Made by a program: the position numbers and the translations under genes
Notes under the pieces: generated by a model
Seen by the model: only the letters and a program-made list of their open reading frames with translations
Databases searched by the model: none
What the model was told of the DNA's origin: nothing
Assembly (NCBI RefSeq): GCF_013377885.1
Contig: NZ_JABKAU010000029.1
Coordinates: 1-59,073, forward strand
Source: Hymenobacter lapidiphilus
GTDB taxonomy: Bacteria; Bacteroidota; Bacteroidia; Cytophagales; Hymenobacteraceae
Direction of reading: 5' to 3'
DNA length: 59,073 bases
Shown: one piece after another, positions 8,870 through 17,525 of the stretch
Layout of the letters: each line of letters begins with the position of its first letter
How positions within the stretch are numbered: the stretch's first letter is position 1

Positions 8870-9271
8870 TCCGGGGCTGAATGTGCGCCTGCATACGGCG
8901 GGCCTGCCGGGGCCGGGGCTAACGGTTGCGGTTCAGGCGCAGGTGTACCGCATACTGCAGGAGGCCGTGCAGAATGTACTGCGCCACGCCGAAGCCACGG
9001 AACTGACCGTGCAGTTGCTGGGCACCGGCATCGACCTGACGCTGATGGTGGAGGACAACGGCCGAGGCTTCGGGCCGAAGCCGGTTGAGGGCCTGGGCCT
9101 GCACAACATCCGGCTGCGGGCCCGCTACCTCAACGCCCGCCTGGAAATTGATTCACGGCCTGGCCACGGCACTATCCTCACGCTGCTCGTACCGCTGGAA
9201 GCTCCGCCACCTCCTGCGGCGGCCTAATTTACGGCTTGGTCCGGCAGTTGACAGCGGCCAGCTGGCCGCCA
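8870..9271 (+). repeat. Long direct repeat, copy 2; truncated histidine-kinase ATPase domain
   Basis: This copy carries the ATPase domain end of the upstream kinase up to the stop at 9227. An open frame from 8835 would encode about 130 residues with DNGRGFG, but it lacks the HisKA helix and N-terminal sensor. I regard it as a duplicated fragment, not a functional gene, although its frame is fully intact. Confidence 0.9.
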
Positions 9272-9342
9272 GTTGGCCGCCTCGCTCGGCCGTTTTTCAC
9301 CCGATTCCAAAAAGTGTGTCCCGCCCCGCAATAGCGGCCATG

Positions 9343-9520
9343 AAGGTCCACGCGCTCGTCTCGCCGTTTGGTATCAAACCGACATTACTACTGGCTCAAT
9401 GAGCGCGAAAGACTGGCCTTATTCGACTATATGAAGGCCGAAAACACCTATTTTGACCAGCATATAGCCCCGGTGAACGTCTTGGAGCAGCAACTGGCTG
9501 CGTTAAGGAAAGATGGCGGC
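9343..9520 (+). pseudogene. Remnant of S9A oligopeptidase 5' end (copy 2)
   Basis: Translated with one frame change, this region gives KVHALVSPFG, then YYWLNERERLALFDYMKAEN, then YFDQHIAP, clearly related to residues 10-55 of the intact peptidase at 10659. A 2-bp deletion around 9377-9383 breaks the frame and homology stops at about 9510, just before the convergent membrane-protein gene. It is longer than copy 1, so the original locus probably held a second S9A peptidase directly after the kinase. Confidence 0.75.
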
Positions 9521-9524
9521 TGGT

Positions 9525-10376
9525 TTAAGATTTCAGGAGGCCGGTGGCGGGGCGGTTCAGCCGGTTGTAGCCGTAGGCCACCAGCAGCACGAAAAGGCCC
9601 GCCGACACGCTCAGTAGCACATTGTAGTACTTGGGGGCCGTTAGCGAGAGGCGGATGATGACCGTGGCTAAGGCAAACGAGGAGTAGCGGAACAAGTGTA
9701 AGTAAAGGGTGCTGTAGCGCAGGGAAATAATCAGAATCAGGATATCGGTGAAAATCAGAATCGTGTAAAAGCGGCCCAGCAGACTGTGGTACTGGCCGTA
9801 GTAAACGAAATCGGCCAGCGAGTAGAGGCCGGTGGCCAGAAAAGCGACCAGCAACACCGAGGCAACCAGCTTTTTGAGGCGCACGAAATCCTGCTGCTCC
9901 TCAACCGAACTCGTAATGCGGGTGTGTTGCTGGATGCGGTAGAAGAGGCCGATGATGAGGAAGACGGCCACGGCCCCCAGCGCATCGGTGAGAATGGGCA
10001 GCAATTCGAGCAGAATGGCCGTGTCCCAGGCCAGTTCCAGCGGCAGATGGCCCAGCTCCTTGAACGACTCGCGCAACAGAATCAGCGAAACTACTTCGAA
10101 CTGCTTGCCCACCGAATCGGCCACCGAGTGCGAGAGCGTGAAGATGAGGCTGGTTATTTCGCTTATCAGCAACACGCTAAAAGCCAGCTCCACGGCGTAG
10201 AATCGTCTTACCGGGTAGTTTAGCAGGCCGTAGTAACTGAGCAGACTGATAATTATGCCCCCCACGAAGGCCACGATAACTAAGTTGCTCGTCAGCTTGG
10301 CGGCCCGTAGCGAATGCCATTTGCGCTCCGTCGTGTCGTACCAAGTAAGCCAGTTTCGCGGATGCTTTTCGAGCAT
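9525..10376 (-). CDS. Integral membrane protein of unknown function
   Basis: The 283-residue protein has about seven or eight hydrophobic helices (for example LVIVAFVGGIIISLL, DILILIISL, LLSVSAGLFVLLVAYGY). A soluble N-terminus (MLEKHPRNWLTWYDTTERKW) precedes the first helix, and a charged loop with SSVEEQQDFVRLKK lies in the middle. I recognise no catalytic motif or transporter signature. Its 3' end abuts the peptidase remnant, and its start at 10376 is the only good ATG before the first helix. It stands alone between convergent and divergent neighbours. Confidence 0.75.
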   Translation of the reverse strand: MLEKHPRNWLTWYDTTERKWHSLRAAKLTSNLVIVAFVGGIIISLLSYYGLLNYPVRRFYAVELAFSVLLISEITSLIFTLSHSVADSVGKQFEVVSLILLRESFKELGHLPLELAWDTAILLELLPILTDALGAVAVFLIIGLFYRIQQHTRITSSVEEQQDFVRLKKLVASVLLVAFLATGLYSLADFVYYGQYHSLLGRFYTILIFTDILILIISLRYSTLYLHLFRYSSFALATVIIRLSLTAPKYYNVLLSVSAGLFVLLVAYGYNRLNRPATGLLKS

Positions 10377-10658
10377 GAGTTGGGGGAATGACGACGGATT
10401 GACGCTGGATTTCAGACTACCTACCTAATTGGACAAACCAGGCAGGCCCTGTATAAGTTAAACGGCTGCCCTGCCTGCGGCCGCTCCGCCCACAAACTCC
10501 CCGAACCCGTGGTTTAGCGGTACTTTGGCTAGCTGCCGAGTGGCGGCACGCTTCTTCTCGTCTGCTCCGCCACGAAACACTCGTCGTTACTGCTGCCTGC
10601 CGGGCTTCTGCTGTGCTTCGCGCTGCCCACCACCCACGTCCAAACCCCCGCTTTCAAT

Positions 10659-12704
10659 ATGTCTAAACCGCCCGTAGCCCCCATCAAAGCCCACGCACTC
10701 GTGTCGCCGTTCGGTACCCGCACCGATAACTACTACTGGCTCAGTGAGCGCGAAAGCCCGGAAGTGCTCGATTACCTGAAGGCTGAAAACGCCTATTTCG
10801 ACCAGCAGATGGCTCCCGCCAAAGCCCTGGAGGAACGGCTGTTTCAGGAGATGAAAGGCCGTATTCGGGAGCAGGATGAGTCCGTTCCCTACCGCGACAA
10901 TGGCTATTACTACTACGTGCGCTTCGTGGAGGGCGGCGAGTACCCGGTGTACTGCCGCAAGCCGGGCAGCCTGGAGGCGCCGGAGGAAGTGCTGCTCGAT
11001 GGCAACGCGCTCAGCCACAGCCACGACTATTACCACATCGGGGGCCTGGAAGTAAGCGACGACAACCGCACGCTGGCCTACTCGGAAGATACCGTGAGCC
11101 GCCGCCTCTACACGCTACGCTTTCGCGACCTGCAAACCGGTCAGCTGTATCCGGAAGCCCTAACCAACACCAGCGGCAGTGCCGTGTGGGCCACCGATAA
11201 CCAGACGGTTTTTTACACCCGCAAAGACCCCGACACGCTGCTCGACTACCAGCTCTGGCGCCACCAGCTGGGCACCGACCCGGCCCTCGACGAGCTGGTG
11301 TACGAGGAAATCGACACGGCCTTTTACCTGCACGTACACCGCTCCAAGTCGCGCGAATACGTGTTTTTAAGCATCGGCAGCACCATGTCGGCCGAAGTGC
11401 GCTACCTGCGGGCCGATACGCCCCGGGCGGAGCTACAGGTATTCCTGGCCCGCGAAGACGACCACCTGTACGAAGTGGAACACTTCGGTCCCGATTTCTA
11501 CGTGCTTTCCAATGATGCCGCGCCTAATTTCCAGCTGCTGAAAACGCCCGTTACCGCTACCGCCAAGGCGAATTGGCAGGTGGTGGTGGCGCACCGCGCG
11601 GCGGTGTTTCTGGAGAACATGGAGCTGTTTCGGGAGTATCTGGTGCTGGGCGAGCGGCAGGAGGGGCTGCTGCGGCTGCGGGTTCGTCCGTGGGCTGACC
11701 CGGCCTCGGAGCACTACCTGCCGTTTGGCGAGCCCACCTACACGGCCGCCATCAGCATCAATCCCGAGTTCGATACGCCCGTGCTGCGCTACGGCTACTC
11801 CTCGCTCACCACGCCCACGTCCACCTTCGACTACGACATGGCTACCCGCGCCAAAACGTTGCTGAAAGAGCAGACCGTGCTGGGCAGCTTCCGCAAGGAA
11901 GACTACGTGACGGAGCGCCAGTACGCCCCGGCCGCCGACGGTACGCTGATTCCGCTGTCGATTGTGTACCGCAAAGGTTTCGAGCACAACGGGAAAGCGC
12001 CGCTGCTGCAATACGCCTACGGCTCGTACGGCCTCTCCATGGACGCCACGTTCAGCGCCAGCCGCCTGAGCCTGCTCGATCGGGGATTTGCCTACGTGAT
12101 ATGCCACATCCGGGGCGGGCAGGAGCTGGGCCGGCAGTGGTACGAGGGCGGCAAGAAACTGCGCAAAATGAACACGTTCACCGATTTCACCGACTGCTCC
12201 CGGTTTCTGATTGCCGAGCAGTACACGTCGGCCGATACCCTGTTTGCTATGGGCGGCTCGGCTGGCGGCCTGCTGATGGGGGCCGTACTCAACCTGCACC
12301 CCGAACTGTACAAGGGCGTGGTAGCCGCCGTGCCCTTTGTTGATGTGGTAACGACCATGCTCGACGAGAGTATTCCGCTGACGACCGGCGAGTACGATGA
12401 GTGGGGCAACCCCAACCAGCAGCAGTTCTACGAGTACATGCTCTCGTACTCGCCCTACGACAATGTGCGGGCCCAGCCATACCCTAACCTGCTCGTGACC
12501 ACCGGCCTGCACGACTCGCAGGTGCAGTATTACGAGCCCGCCAAGTGGGTGGCCAAGCTGCGGGCCACCAAAACCGACCACAACCTGCTGCTGCTGCACA
12601 CCGACCTGAGCGCCGGCCACGGCGGGGCCTCGGGCCGCTTTCAGAGCCTGCGCGACACGGCCCGCCACTACGCCTTTTTGCTCCTCCTGTTGGGCGAGCG
12701 GTAG
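10659..12704 (+). CDS. S9A family peptidase, oligopeptidase B-like
   Basis: A 681-residue serine peptidase of the prolyl oligopeptidase family, most like oligopeptidase B, which cleaves short peptides after basic residues. The N-terminal part forms the seven-bladed propeller. The C-terminal alpha/beta-hydrolase domain carries the triad: S534 in GGSAGG, D619 in TGLHDSQ and H654 in SAGHGG. The oligopeptidase B signatures YGSYG, HIRGG and DEWGNP are present. No signal peptide is seen, so it should be cytoplasmic, although periplasmic homologues exist. The full length and intact triad indicate a working enzyme. Two broken copies of its 5' end lie upstream (7179-7254, 9343-9520). Confidence 0.93.
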   Translation: MSKPPVAPIKAHALVSPFGTRTDNYYWLSERESPEVLDYLKAENAYFDQQMAPAKALEERLFQEMKGRIREQDESVPYRDNGYYYYVRFVEGGEYPVYCRKPGSLEAPEEVLLDGNALSHSHDYYHIGGLEVSDDNRTLAYSEDTVSRRLYTLRFRDLQTGQLYPEALTNTSGSAVWATDNQTVFYTRKDPDTLLDYQLWRHQLGTDPALDELVYEEIDTAFYLHVHRSKSREYVFLSIGSTMSAEVRYLRADTPRAELQVFLAREDDHLYEVEHFGPDFYVLSNDAAPNFQLLKTPVTATAKANWQVVVAHRAAVFLENMELFREYLVLGERQEGLLRLRVRPWADPASEHYLPFGEPTYTAAISINPEFDTPVLRYGYSSLTTPTSTFDYDMATRAKTLLKEQTVLGSFRKEDYVTERQYAPAADGTLIPLSIVYRKGFEHNGKAPLLQYAYGSYGLSMDATFSASRLSLLDRGFAYVICHIRGGQELGRQWYEGGKKLRKMNTFTDFTDCSRFLIAEQYTSADTLFAMGGSAGGLLMGAVLNLHPELYKGVVAAVPFVDVVTTMLDESIPLTTGEYDEWGNPNQQQFYEYMLSYSPYDNVRAQPYPNLLVTTGLHDSQVQYYEPAKWVAKLRATKTDHNLLLLHTDLSAGHGGASGRFQSLRDTARHYAFLLLLLGER

Positions 12705-12928
12705 GGCGGTGGCGCGGCTTGCACTTTGCCGCCCCAAACCGGTGCAAACAATTCCTCCGTTTCCTGCTTTGCATACAGCTTTGGGCAACGGGTGCGGCTA
12801 CCTGCTGGAGCCAGGCCATGGTTACGGCCGTATGCCAAAATTTTCCCGGTTCGCGGTGCCACTCGCGCTGCAAAGTTGTGTCTCTGTCCAGACTCCCAGA
12901 ATTTGTGGCGGTCGTTATTAATTCCAGA

Positions 12929-15445
12929 ATGAAGAAAGCACTACTGCTGCTGGCCCTGAGCGGCGCGGCCGCCAACGCGCAGGCCCAGGCTCCAACCGGT
13001 GCCGGCCGCCCTGCCGGGCAGGCCCAGGCCGAACCCGGTACCGGCCGCGTAACCGGCACCGTTATCGATGCCGCTACCAAGCAGCCCGTGCCTTACGCCA
13101 CGGTGGTGCTCCTGAGCCCCGCCACCGGCAAAGCCGTCGATGGCACCTCGGCCGATGATAATGGTAAGTTCAGCATCCCGCGGCTGCGGGCGGGCACCTA
13201 TACGGTGCAGGTGAGCTTCATCGGCTACAAGAATTTCGAGAAGCCCGGCGTAGTGATTACCGACGATGGCAACACCGTTAATCTGGGCAGCATCAGCATA
13301 GAAAGCACGGCCCAGGCGTTGAAGGAAGTGGTGGTGGAGGGCCAGCGGGCGCTGGTAGAGGAAAAGGTAGACCGCACGGTGTACAACGCCGAAAAGGACG
13401 AAACCACCCGCGGCGGCGACGCCACCGACGTGCTGCGCCGCGTGCCACTGCTTTCGGTCGACCTTGATGGCAACGTGAGCCTGCGCGGCTCCAGCAACCT
13501 GCAGGTGCTCATCAACAACCGGCCCTCTACCATTACGGCCGGCAACATTGCCGATGCCCTTCGCCAGATTCCGGCCGACCAAATTAAGAGCGTGGAGGTG
13601 ATTACCTCGCCCTCGGCCCGCTACGACGCCGAAGGCTCGGGCGGCATTATCAACATCATCACCAAGCAGAACACGCTGCGGGGCTTCACGCTCGATACCC
13701 GCCTGAGCGGGGGCCTGCGTAGCGCGAACCTGAACCTGAGCGCGGCCTACCGCACCGGCAAAATGGGCTTCTCGTTGAGCGGCGGCGGGCGGGCACTCTA
13801 CAATTCCCCCGGCAGCTTCCGCAACGACCAGCTCACTTACCGCCTCACCGACCCCACCGACCCGGCCAGCCGCCAGCTCGTCAGCACCAGCCTCCAGCAG
13901 GCCGACACCCGCCAGAACAACGTGTTCGGGCGCTACACCCTGGGCTGGGATTACGACATCAACAAGCGCAACTTCCTGGCCGCCTCGGTGCAGCTGAGTT
14001 TGCGTAACGGTACCAACTACCAGGACGACCTGCTCACCGAAACCCTGACCACCGGCATCAACCCCTTTACCAGTAGCCTGCGCGACGTGAAGGTGCTCGA
14101 CAATTCGACCACCGTAGATGCCACGCTTACTTACGTGCGCACCTTCGAAAAGCCCCGCCAGGAGTTCAGCCTGCTGGGCCAGTACAGCCGCAACGTACGT
14201 CAGAACGACTTCACCAACGCCATCCGTGAGGGGCTGGGCAGCGGCAACTTCCTGCGCAACATCAACGACAGCTACAACCAGGAAATTACGCTGCAGGCCG
14301 ACTACACCACGCCCGTGAGCGAAAAGCAGATTCTGGAGTTCGGGGCCAAAAACATTACCCGGAGCGTCAATAGCGACTTCAATACGCAACTCAACGGGCG
14401 GGAGCTGTCGGGGGCAGGGCAGTCGAACGAGCTGTTTTACGACCAGAACGTGGCCGCCGGCTACGTGGCCTACACCGTAAGTCTGCCCAAAGATTTCACC
14501 CTCAAGGCTGGTGCCCGCTACGAGTACACCAGCATCAACGCCAACTTCGCGTCGGCCGAAAACCTGGATATTCCTTCCTATGGGGTGCTGGTGCCAAGCG
14601 TGAACTTCTCGCGCAAGCTCAGCAACGGCAACCTGGTTAAGCTGGCGTACAACCGCCGGATTCAGCGGCCTTCGCTGCAGTTTCTGAACCCCAACCGCCA
14701 GGCGTCCAACCCGCTCAACGTCACCATCGGCAACCCCGAGCTGGAGCCCGAATACACCAACAATTACGAGCTGGGCTACAGCACCTTCATCAAGCAGACC
14801 TCGCTCAACTTCTCCACGTTCATGCGCAACTCCACCGGCTCTATCCAGCCCGTGCGCATCACCCGGCTCGATACCATCATTACCACTTTCGACAATATTG
14901 GCAACGAAAACGCCTATGGCGGCAGCATTAACGCCAATGTAAAGGTGGGTAAAAACTTCACCCTCAGCGGGGGTACCGATGTGTTCTACGCCGTGCTTGA
15001 TAACAACTCACCCAACCCCGTGCTGGCGGCCAGCAATGAGGGCTGGGTAGCCAGCGGCCGGCTCAGCGCCAATTATCAGTTCGAGAGCGGCTGGGCCTTA
15101 CAGGGTTTCAGCTTCTATCGGGGCCGGCAGGTACAGCTGCAGGGGTCGCAGGGTGGGTTCGGCATCTACAGCTTGAGCCTGAACAAGAGGTTTGCCGAGA
15201 AGCGCGGCTCGTTTGGGGTGGGGTTTGATAACTTTTTCACGCCCAGCCTGCGCATTAGCAATACGTTCAGCTCGGCCGTGCTCGACCAAAACAGTGTTAA
15301 CGACCTCAAGCGCATTGGCTTCCGGTTCAACTTCAACTACCGCATCGGCAAGCTCACCACTGAGCAGCGGCCTGCCCGCCGCCGCCGCGCCATCAGCAAC
15401 GACGACCTGAAAGAAGGTGGTAGCACCCCCGACGGCCAGCAATAA
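12929..15445 (+). CDS. TonB-dependent receptor with CarboxypepD_reg N-terminal domain
   Basis: The ATG at 12929 gives an 838-residue protein with a signal peptide (MKKALLLLALSGAAANAQA). Next come a carboxypeptidase-regulatory-like beta-sandwich at about 40-120 (GRVTGTVIDAATKQPVPYAT), a plug domain at about 130-240 (GSSNLQVLINNRPSTI, GSGGIINIITK) and a long outer-membrane beta-barrel of the OMP_b-brl_3 type. In-frame codons further upstream overlap the peptidase gene and lack a signal peptide, so I reject them. Such receptors import unknown ligands across the outer membrane with TonB energy. The last 25 residues (RPARRRRAISNDD onward) extend past the predicted final strand and are very basic then polar. 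No SusD partner is nearby. Confidence 0.93.
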   Translation: MKKALLLLALSGAAANAQAQAPTGAGRPAGQAQAEPGTGRVTGTVIDAATKQPVPYATVVLLSPATGKAVDGTSADDNGKFSIPRLRAGTYTVQVSFIGYKNFEKPGVVITDDGNTVNLGSISIESTAQALKEVVVEGQRALVEEKVDRTVYNAEKDETTRGGDATDVLRRVPLLSVDLDGNVSLRGSSNLQVLINNRPSTITAGNIADALRQIPADQIKSVEVITSPSARYDAEGSGGIINIITKQNTLRGFTLDTRLSGGLRSANLNLSAAYRTGKMGFSLSGGGRALYNSPGSFRNDQLTYRLTDPTDPASRQLVSTSLQQADTRQNNVFGRYTLGWDYDINKRNFLAASVQLSLRNGTNYQDDLLTETLTTGINPFTSSLRDVKVLDNSTTVDATLTYVRTFEKPRQEFSLLGQYSRNVRQNDFTNAIREGLGSGNFLRNINDSYNQEITLQADYTTPVSEKQILEFGAKNITRSVNSDFNTQLNGRELSGAGQSNELFYDQNVAAGYVAYTVSLPKDFTLKAGARYEYTSINANFASAENLDIPSYGVLVPSVNFSRKLSNGNLVKLAYNRRIQRPSLQFLNPNRQASNPLNVTIGNPELEPEYTNNYELGYSTFIKQTSLNFSTFMRNSTGSIQPVRITRLDTIITTFDNIGNENAYGGSINANVKVGKNFTLSGGTDVFYAVLDNNSPNPVLAASNEGWVASGRLSANYQFESGWALQGFSFYRGRQVQLQGSQGGFGIYSLSLNKRFAEKRGSFGVGFDNFFTPSLRISNTFSSAVLDQNSVNDLKRIGFRFNFNYRIGKLTTEQRPARRRRAISNDDLKEGGSTPDGQQ

Positions 15446-15451
15446 GCAAAT

Positions 15452-15544
15452 CTGCCGTTCCGACAAAAAAATGAATCCGGGTCAGGTCATCGAACTACAT
15501 TGTTCAGTGACCTGACCCGGATTCATTTTTTGTCGGAACGGCAG
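15452..15544. terminator. Long bidirectional hairpin terminator
   Basis: Arms 15452-15489 and 15508-15544 pair over 37 bp with a single bulged A. The arms contain A and T runs, so either strand would terminate. It separates the convergent TonB-receptor gene and the small membrane-protein gene. Confidence 0.85.
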
Positions 15545-15563
15545 GTTAGCACCTCTGTGCGTG

Positions 15564-15767
15564 CTACTTCTCCCGCAAACTGTCGGGCACGGGGCCGCGC
15601 TTGATTTGGCTGAGCTTGTTCTGAAGCTGAAAGGTGACAATCTCGCAGTCCTGGAATTTCTGCTCGGCCCGCTTTAAAGCCGTTTCAGTGTTGTTCAGGC
15701 GTTGGTAGAGGAACAGGATGAGGCCGAGCGCAATCAGCAGCGCTACCAGGGGTAGGTATTTTTTCAT
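15564..15767 (-). CDS. Small membrane-anchored coiled-coil protein
   Basis: A 67-residue protein with one N-terminal hydrophobic helix (MKKYLPLVALLIALGLILFL) followed by a charged heptad-like segment (NNTETALKRAEQKF) and a short tail. I choose the ATG at 15767 because it places the helix directly at the N-terminus; an upstream extension adds 15 unlikely residues. The architecture resembles FtsL/FtsB-like or anchor proteins, but there is no specific similarity that I can name. Confidence 0.6.
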   Translation of the reverse strand: MKKYLPLVALLIALGLILFLYQRLNNTETALKRAEQKFQDCEIVTFQLQNKLSQIKRGPVPDSLREK

Positions 15768-15854
15768 GAGGAAGAAGTAGCGAGTAAAAAGCCGAAGGCC
15801 CAATTGGTGCAAACGCCCAGGCCGACGACAGGTAAAAGTAAGCTCATACCACCG

Positions 15855-15890
15855 AAAAGGCCCCGCCGTGTAACCACGGCGGGGCCTTTT
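15855..15890 (-). terminator. Terminator of the E2 gene
   Basis: AAAAGGCCCCGCCGTG pairs perfectly with CACGGCGGGGCCTTTT around a TAAC loop (16 bp). It lies 16 bp beyond the stop codon of the leftward E2 gene. Confidence 0.85.
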
Positions 15891-15906
15891 ACATACCTTC
15901 TAAGCG

Positions 15907-17277
15907 CTAAATGCTCGTGTTGGGGTCGAACTGCTCCAGGTAGTCGGCCACGCGGCGTACGAACATGCCGCCGAGCGAGCCGTCTACCACGCGGTGGTCG
16001 TAGCTGTGGCTCAGGAACATGAAGTGGCGCACGCCAATCAGGTCGCCCTGGGGCGTTTCAATCACCGCCGGCTTCTTCTTGATGGCACCCACGGCCATGA
16101 TGGCCACCTGGGGCTGCATGATGATGGGCGTACCCATTACGTTGCCAAACGAGCCGACGTTGGACACGGTGTAGGTGCCGCCTTCCAGATCTTCGGGCTT
16201 GAGTTTGTTGGTGCGGGCGCGGTTGGCCAAATCGTTCAGCTTCTTGCTCAGGCCATTCAGGTTGAGCTGGTCGGCGTTGTGAATAACCGGCACGATGAGG
16301 TTGCCCGAGGGCAGGGCCACGGCTACGCCAATATTGATGTCGCGCTTCTTGATGATGTAGTCGCCATCAATGGACACGTTAATCATCGGGTAGTCCTGAA
16401 TGGCGCGGGCAATGGCCTGGATGAAGATGGGCGTGAAAGTCAGGTTCTCGCCTTCGCGCTTCTTATAGCCATCCTTGTGCTTGTTGCGCCAGTTCACGAT
16501 GTCGGTTACGTCGGCCTCCACGAAGCTCGTTACGTGGGGCGAAATGCGCTTCGAGTCCACCATACGCTGGGCAATCATCTTGCGCATGCGGTCCATCTCA
16601 ATCAGCTCCTGCCCCCCACTGATGGAAGGCACGGCCTTGGGAGCCGTAGCAGCCGCCTGAGGTTTGGCGGCTGGAGCGGCAGCCGGGGCAGCTGCGGCAA
16701 CCGGGGCCGGAGCAGCAGCGGCCGGGGCGGCAGTCTGCGGTGTGAGGGGCTGCTTACCGCCGGCCACGTAGTCGAGGATGTCTTTCTTGGTGACGCGGCC
16801 CTCGTTGCCGGTACCGGGCAGGTACTCCAGGTCGCTCATGCTGATGCCTTCCTCGCGGGCGATGCTCATTACTAGCGGCGAGTAGAAGCGACCAGTCTGG
16901 GGCTGGGCGGCACCAGCGGCCGGGGCCGTTTCGGCGGGCACATGGGGCACCTGGGCGGCAGCAGTAGCAGCGCCGTTGTCGGAAGCCGCTGGGGCGGCTG
17001 GAGCAGCGGCTGAGGCCGTAGCGCCAGCGTTGGCGGCGTCGGTTTCAATTACGGCGATGGGCGCGCCCACGGCAACAACCTGGCCTTCCTCCACCAGAAT
17101 TTCCTGCAGAATGCCCGCGTGCAGGGCCGGAACTTCGGTATCAACCTTATCGGTGGCCACTTCCAGCACCGATTCGTCCTGCTCGATGGCGTCGCCTACT
17201 TGTTTGAGCCATTTGAGAACGGTGCCTTCCATGATGGATTCGCCCATCTTGGGCATCGTCATTTCCATTCGTGCCAT
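15907..17277 (-). CDS. Dihydrolipoamide acyltransferase (E2) of a 2-oxoacid dehydrogenase
   Basis: A 456-residue E2 component that transfers acyl groups from lipoamide to CoA. It has one lipoyl domain with K44 in ATDKVDTE, an Ala/Pro-rich linker, a peripheral-subunit-binding domain at about 132-170 (YSPLVMSIAREE, GRVTKKDI), a second Ala/Pro linker and a catalytic domain ending in SYDHRVVDG (H428, D432). The single lipoyl domain and the catalytic domain suggest a branched-chain or 2-oxoglutarate type rather than the Bacteroidota pyruvate E2, but the substrate is not decided by sequence. E1 and E3 genes are not adjacent, so the complex must draw them from elsewhere. Confidence 0.93.
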   Translation of the reverse strand: MARMEMTMPKMGESIMEGTVLKWLKQVGDAIEQDESVLEVATDKVDTEVPALHAGILQEILVEEGQVVAVGAPIAVIETDAANAGATASAAAPAAPAASDNGAATAAAQVPHVPAETAPAAGAAQPQTGRFYSPLVMSIAREEGISMSDLEYLPGTGNEGRVTKKDILDYVAGGKQPLTPQTAAPAAAAPAPVAAAAPAAAPAAKPQAAATAPKAVPSISGGQELIEMDRMRKMIAQRMVDSKRISPHVTSFVEADVTDIVNWRNKHKDGYKKREGENLTFTPIFIQAIARAIQDYPMINVSIDGDYIIKKRDINIGVAVALPSGNLIVPVIHNADQLNLNGLSKKLNDLANRARTNKLKPEDLEGGTYTVSNVGSFGNVMGTPIIMQPQVAIMAVGAIKKKPAVIETPQGDLIGVRHFMFLSHSYDHRVVDGSLGGMFVRRVADYLEQFDPNTSI

Positions 17278-17323
17278 GCGGTCGGGATATTAATAGAGGT
17301 GGGTGGGGGTGGGGTTGGTGGTG

Positions 17324-17331
17324 CAAAGGTA
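17324..17331 (-). promoter_or_regulatory. Predicted -7 element of the E2 gene
   Basis: The minus strand reads TACCTTTG, a perfect TAnnTTTG, giving a leader of about 40 nt. No convincing -33 element is seen. Confidence 0.5.
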
Positions 17332-17404
17332 ACCAGAACTCGCAATGCGGAGAATCGGTGGATGAGTGAACGGGTGACCAGATGAGAGGGAGCACAAAAA
17401 AGGC

Positions 17405-17500
17405 CGTCATGCTGAGCGGAGTCGAAGCATCTCTACCTCTGACTAACCTAAGACATTGCAACGAAGCGGTAGAGATACTTCTGCTCCGCTCAGCATGACG
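17405..17500. repeat. Family A hairpin repeat (A1)
   Basis: CGTCATGCTGAGCGGAGTCG and its imperfect inverse flank a shorter centre, forming a 96-bp hairpin between cinA and the E2 gene. The core words (GTCATGCTGAGC, GAAGCATCTCTACC) recur at 24699, 30313, 42545 and 45822. Confidence 0.85.
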
Positions 17501-17525
17501 TTCCCTCACCCACCGAGTCATCAAA

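Noticed and set aside
8835..9227. Functional 130-residue ATPase protein
   Set aside because: It is an almost exact copy of the kinase 3' end without its dimerisation helix; treated as a duplicated fragment.
11433..12788. Open frame of 451 codons antisense to the S9A peptidase
   Set aside because: Same composition artefact; the plus strand has the full catalytic triad.
12941..14389. Open frame of 482 codons antisense to the TonB receptor
   Set aside because: Low-complexity Val/Ala/Gly/His product and no start signals; shadow of a real gene.
17147..17524. Small gene containing HAERSRSIST-like peptide
   Set aside because: The peptide is the translation of a family A hairpin, not a conserved protein.
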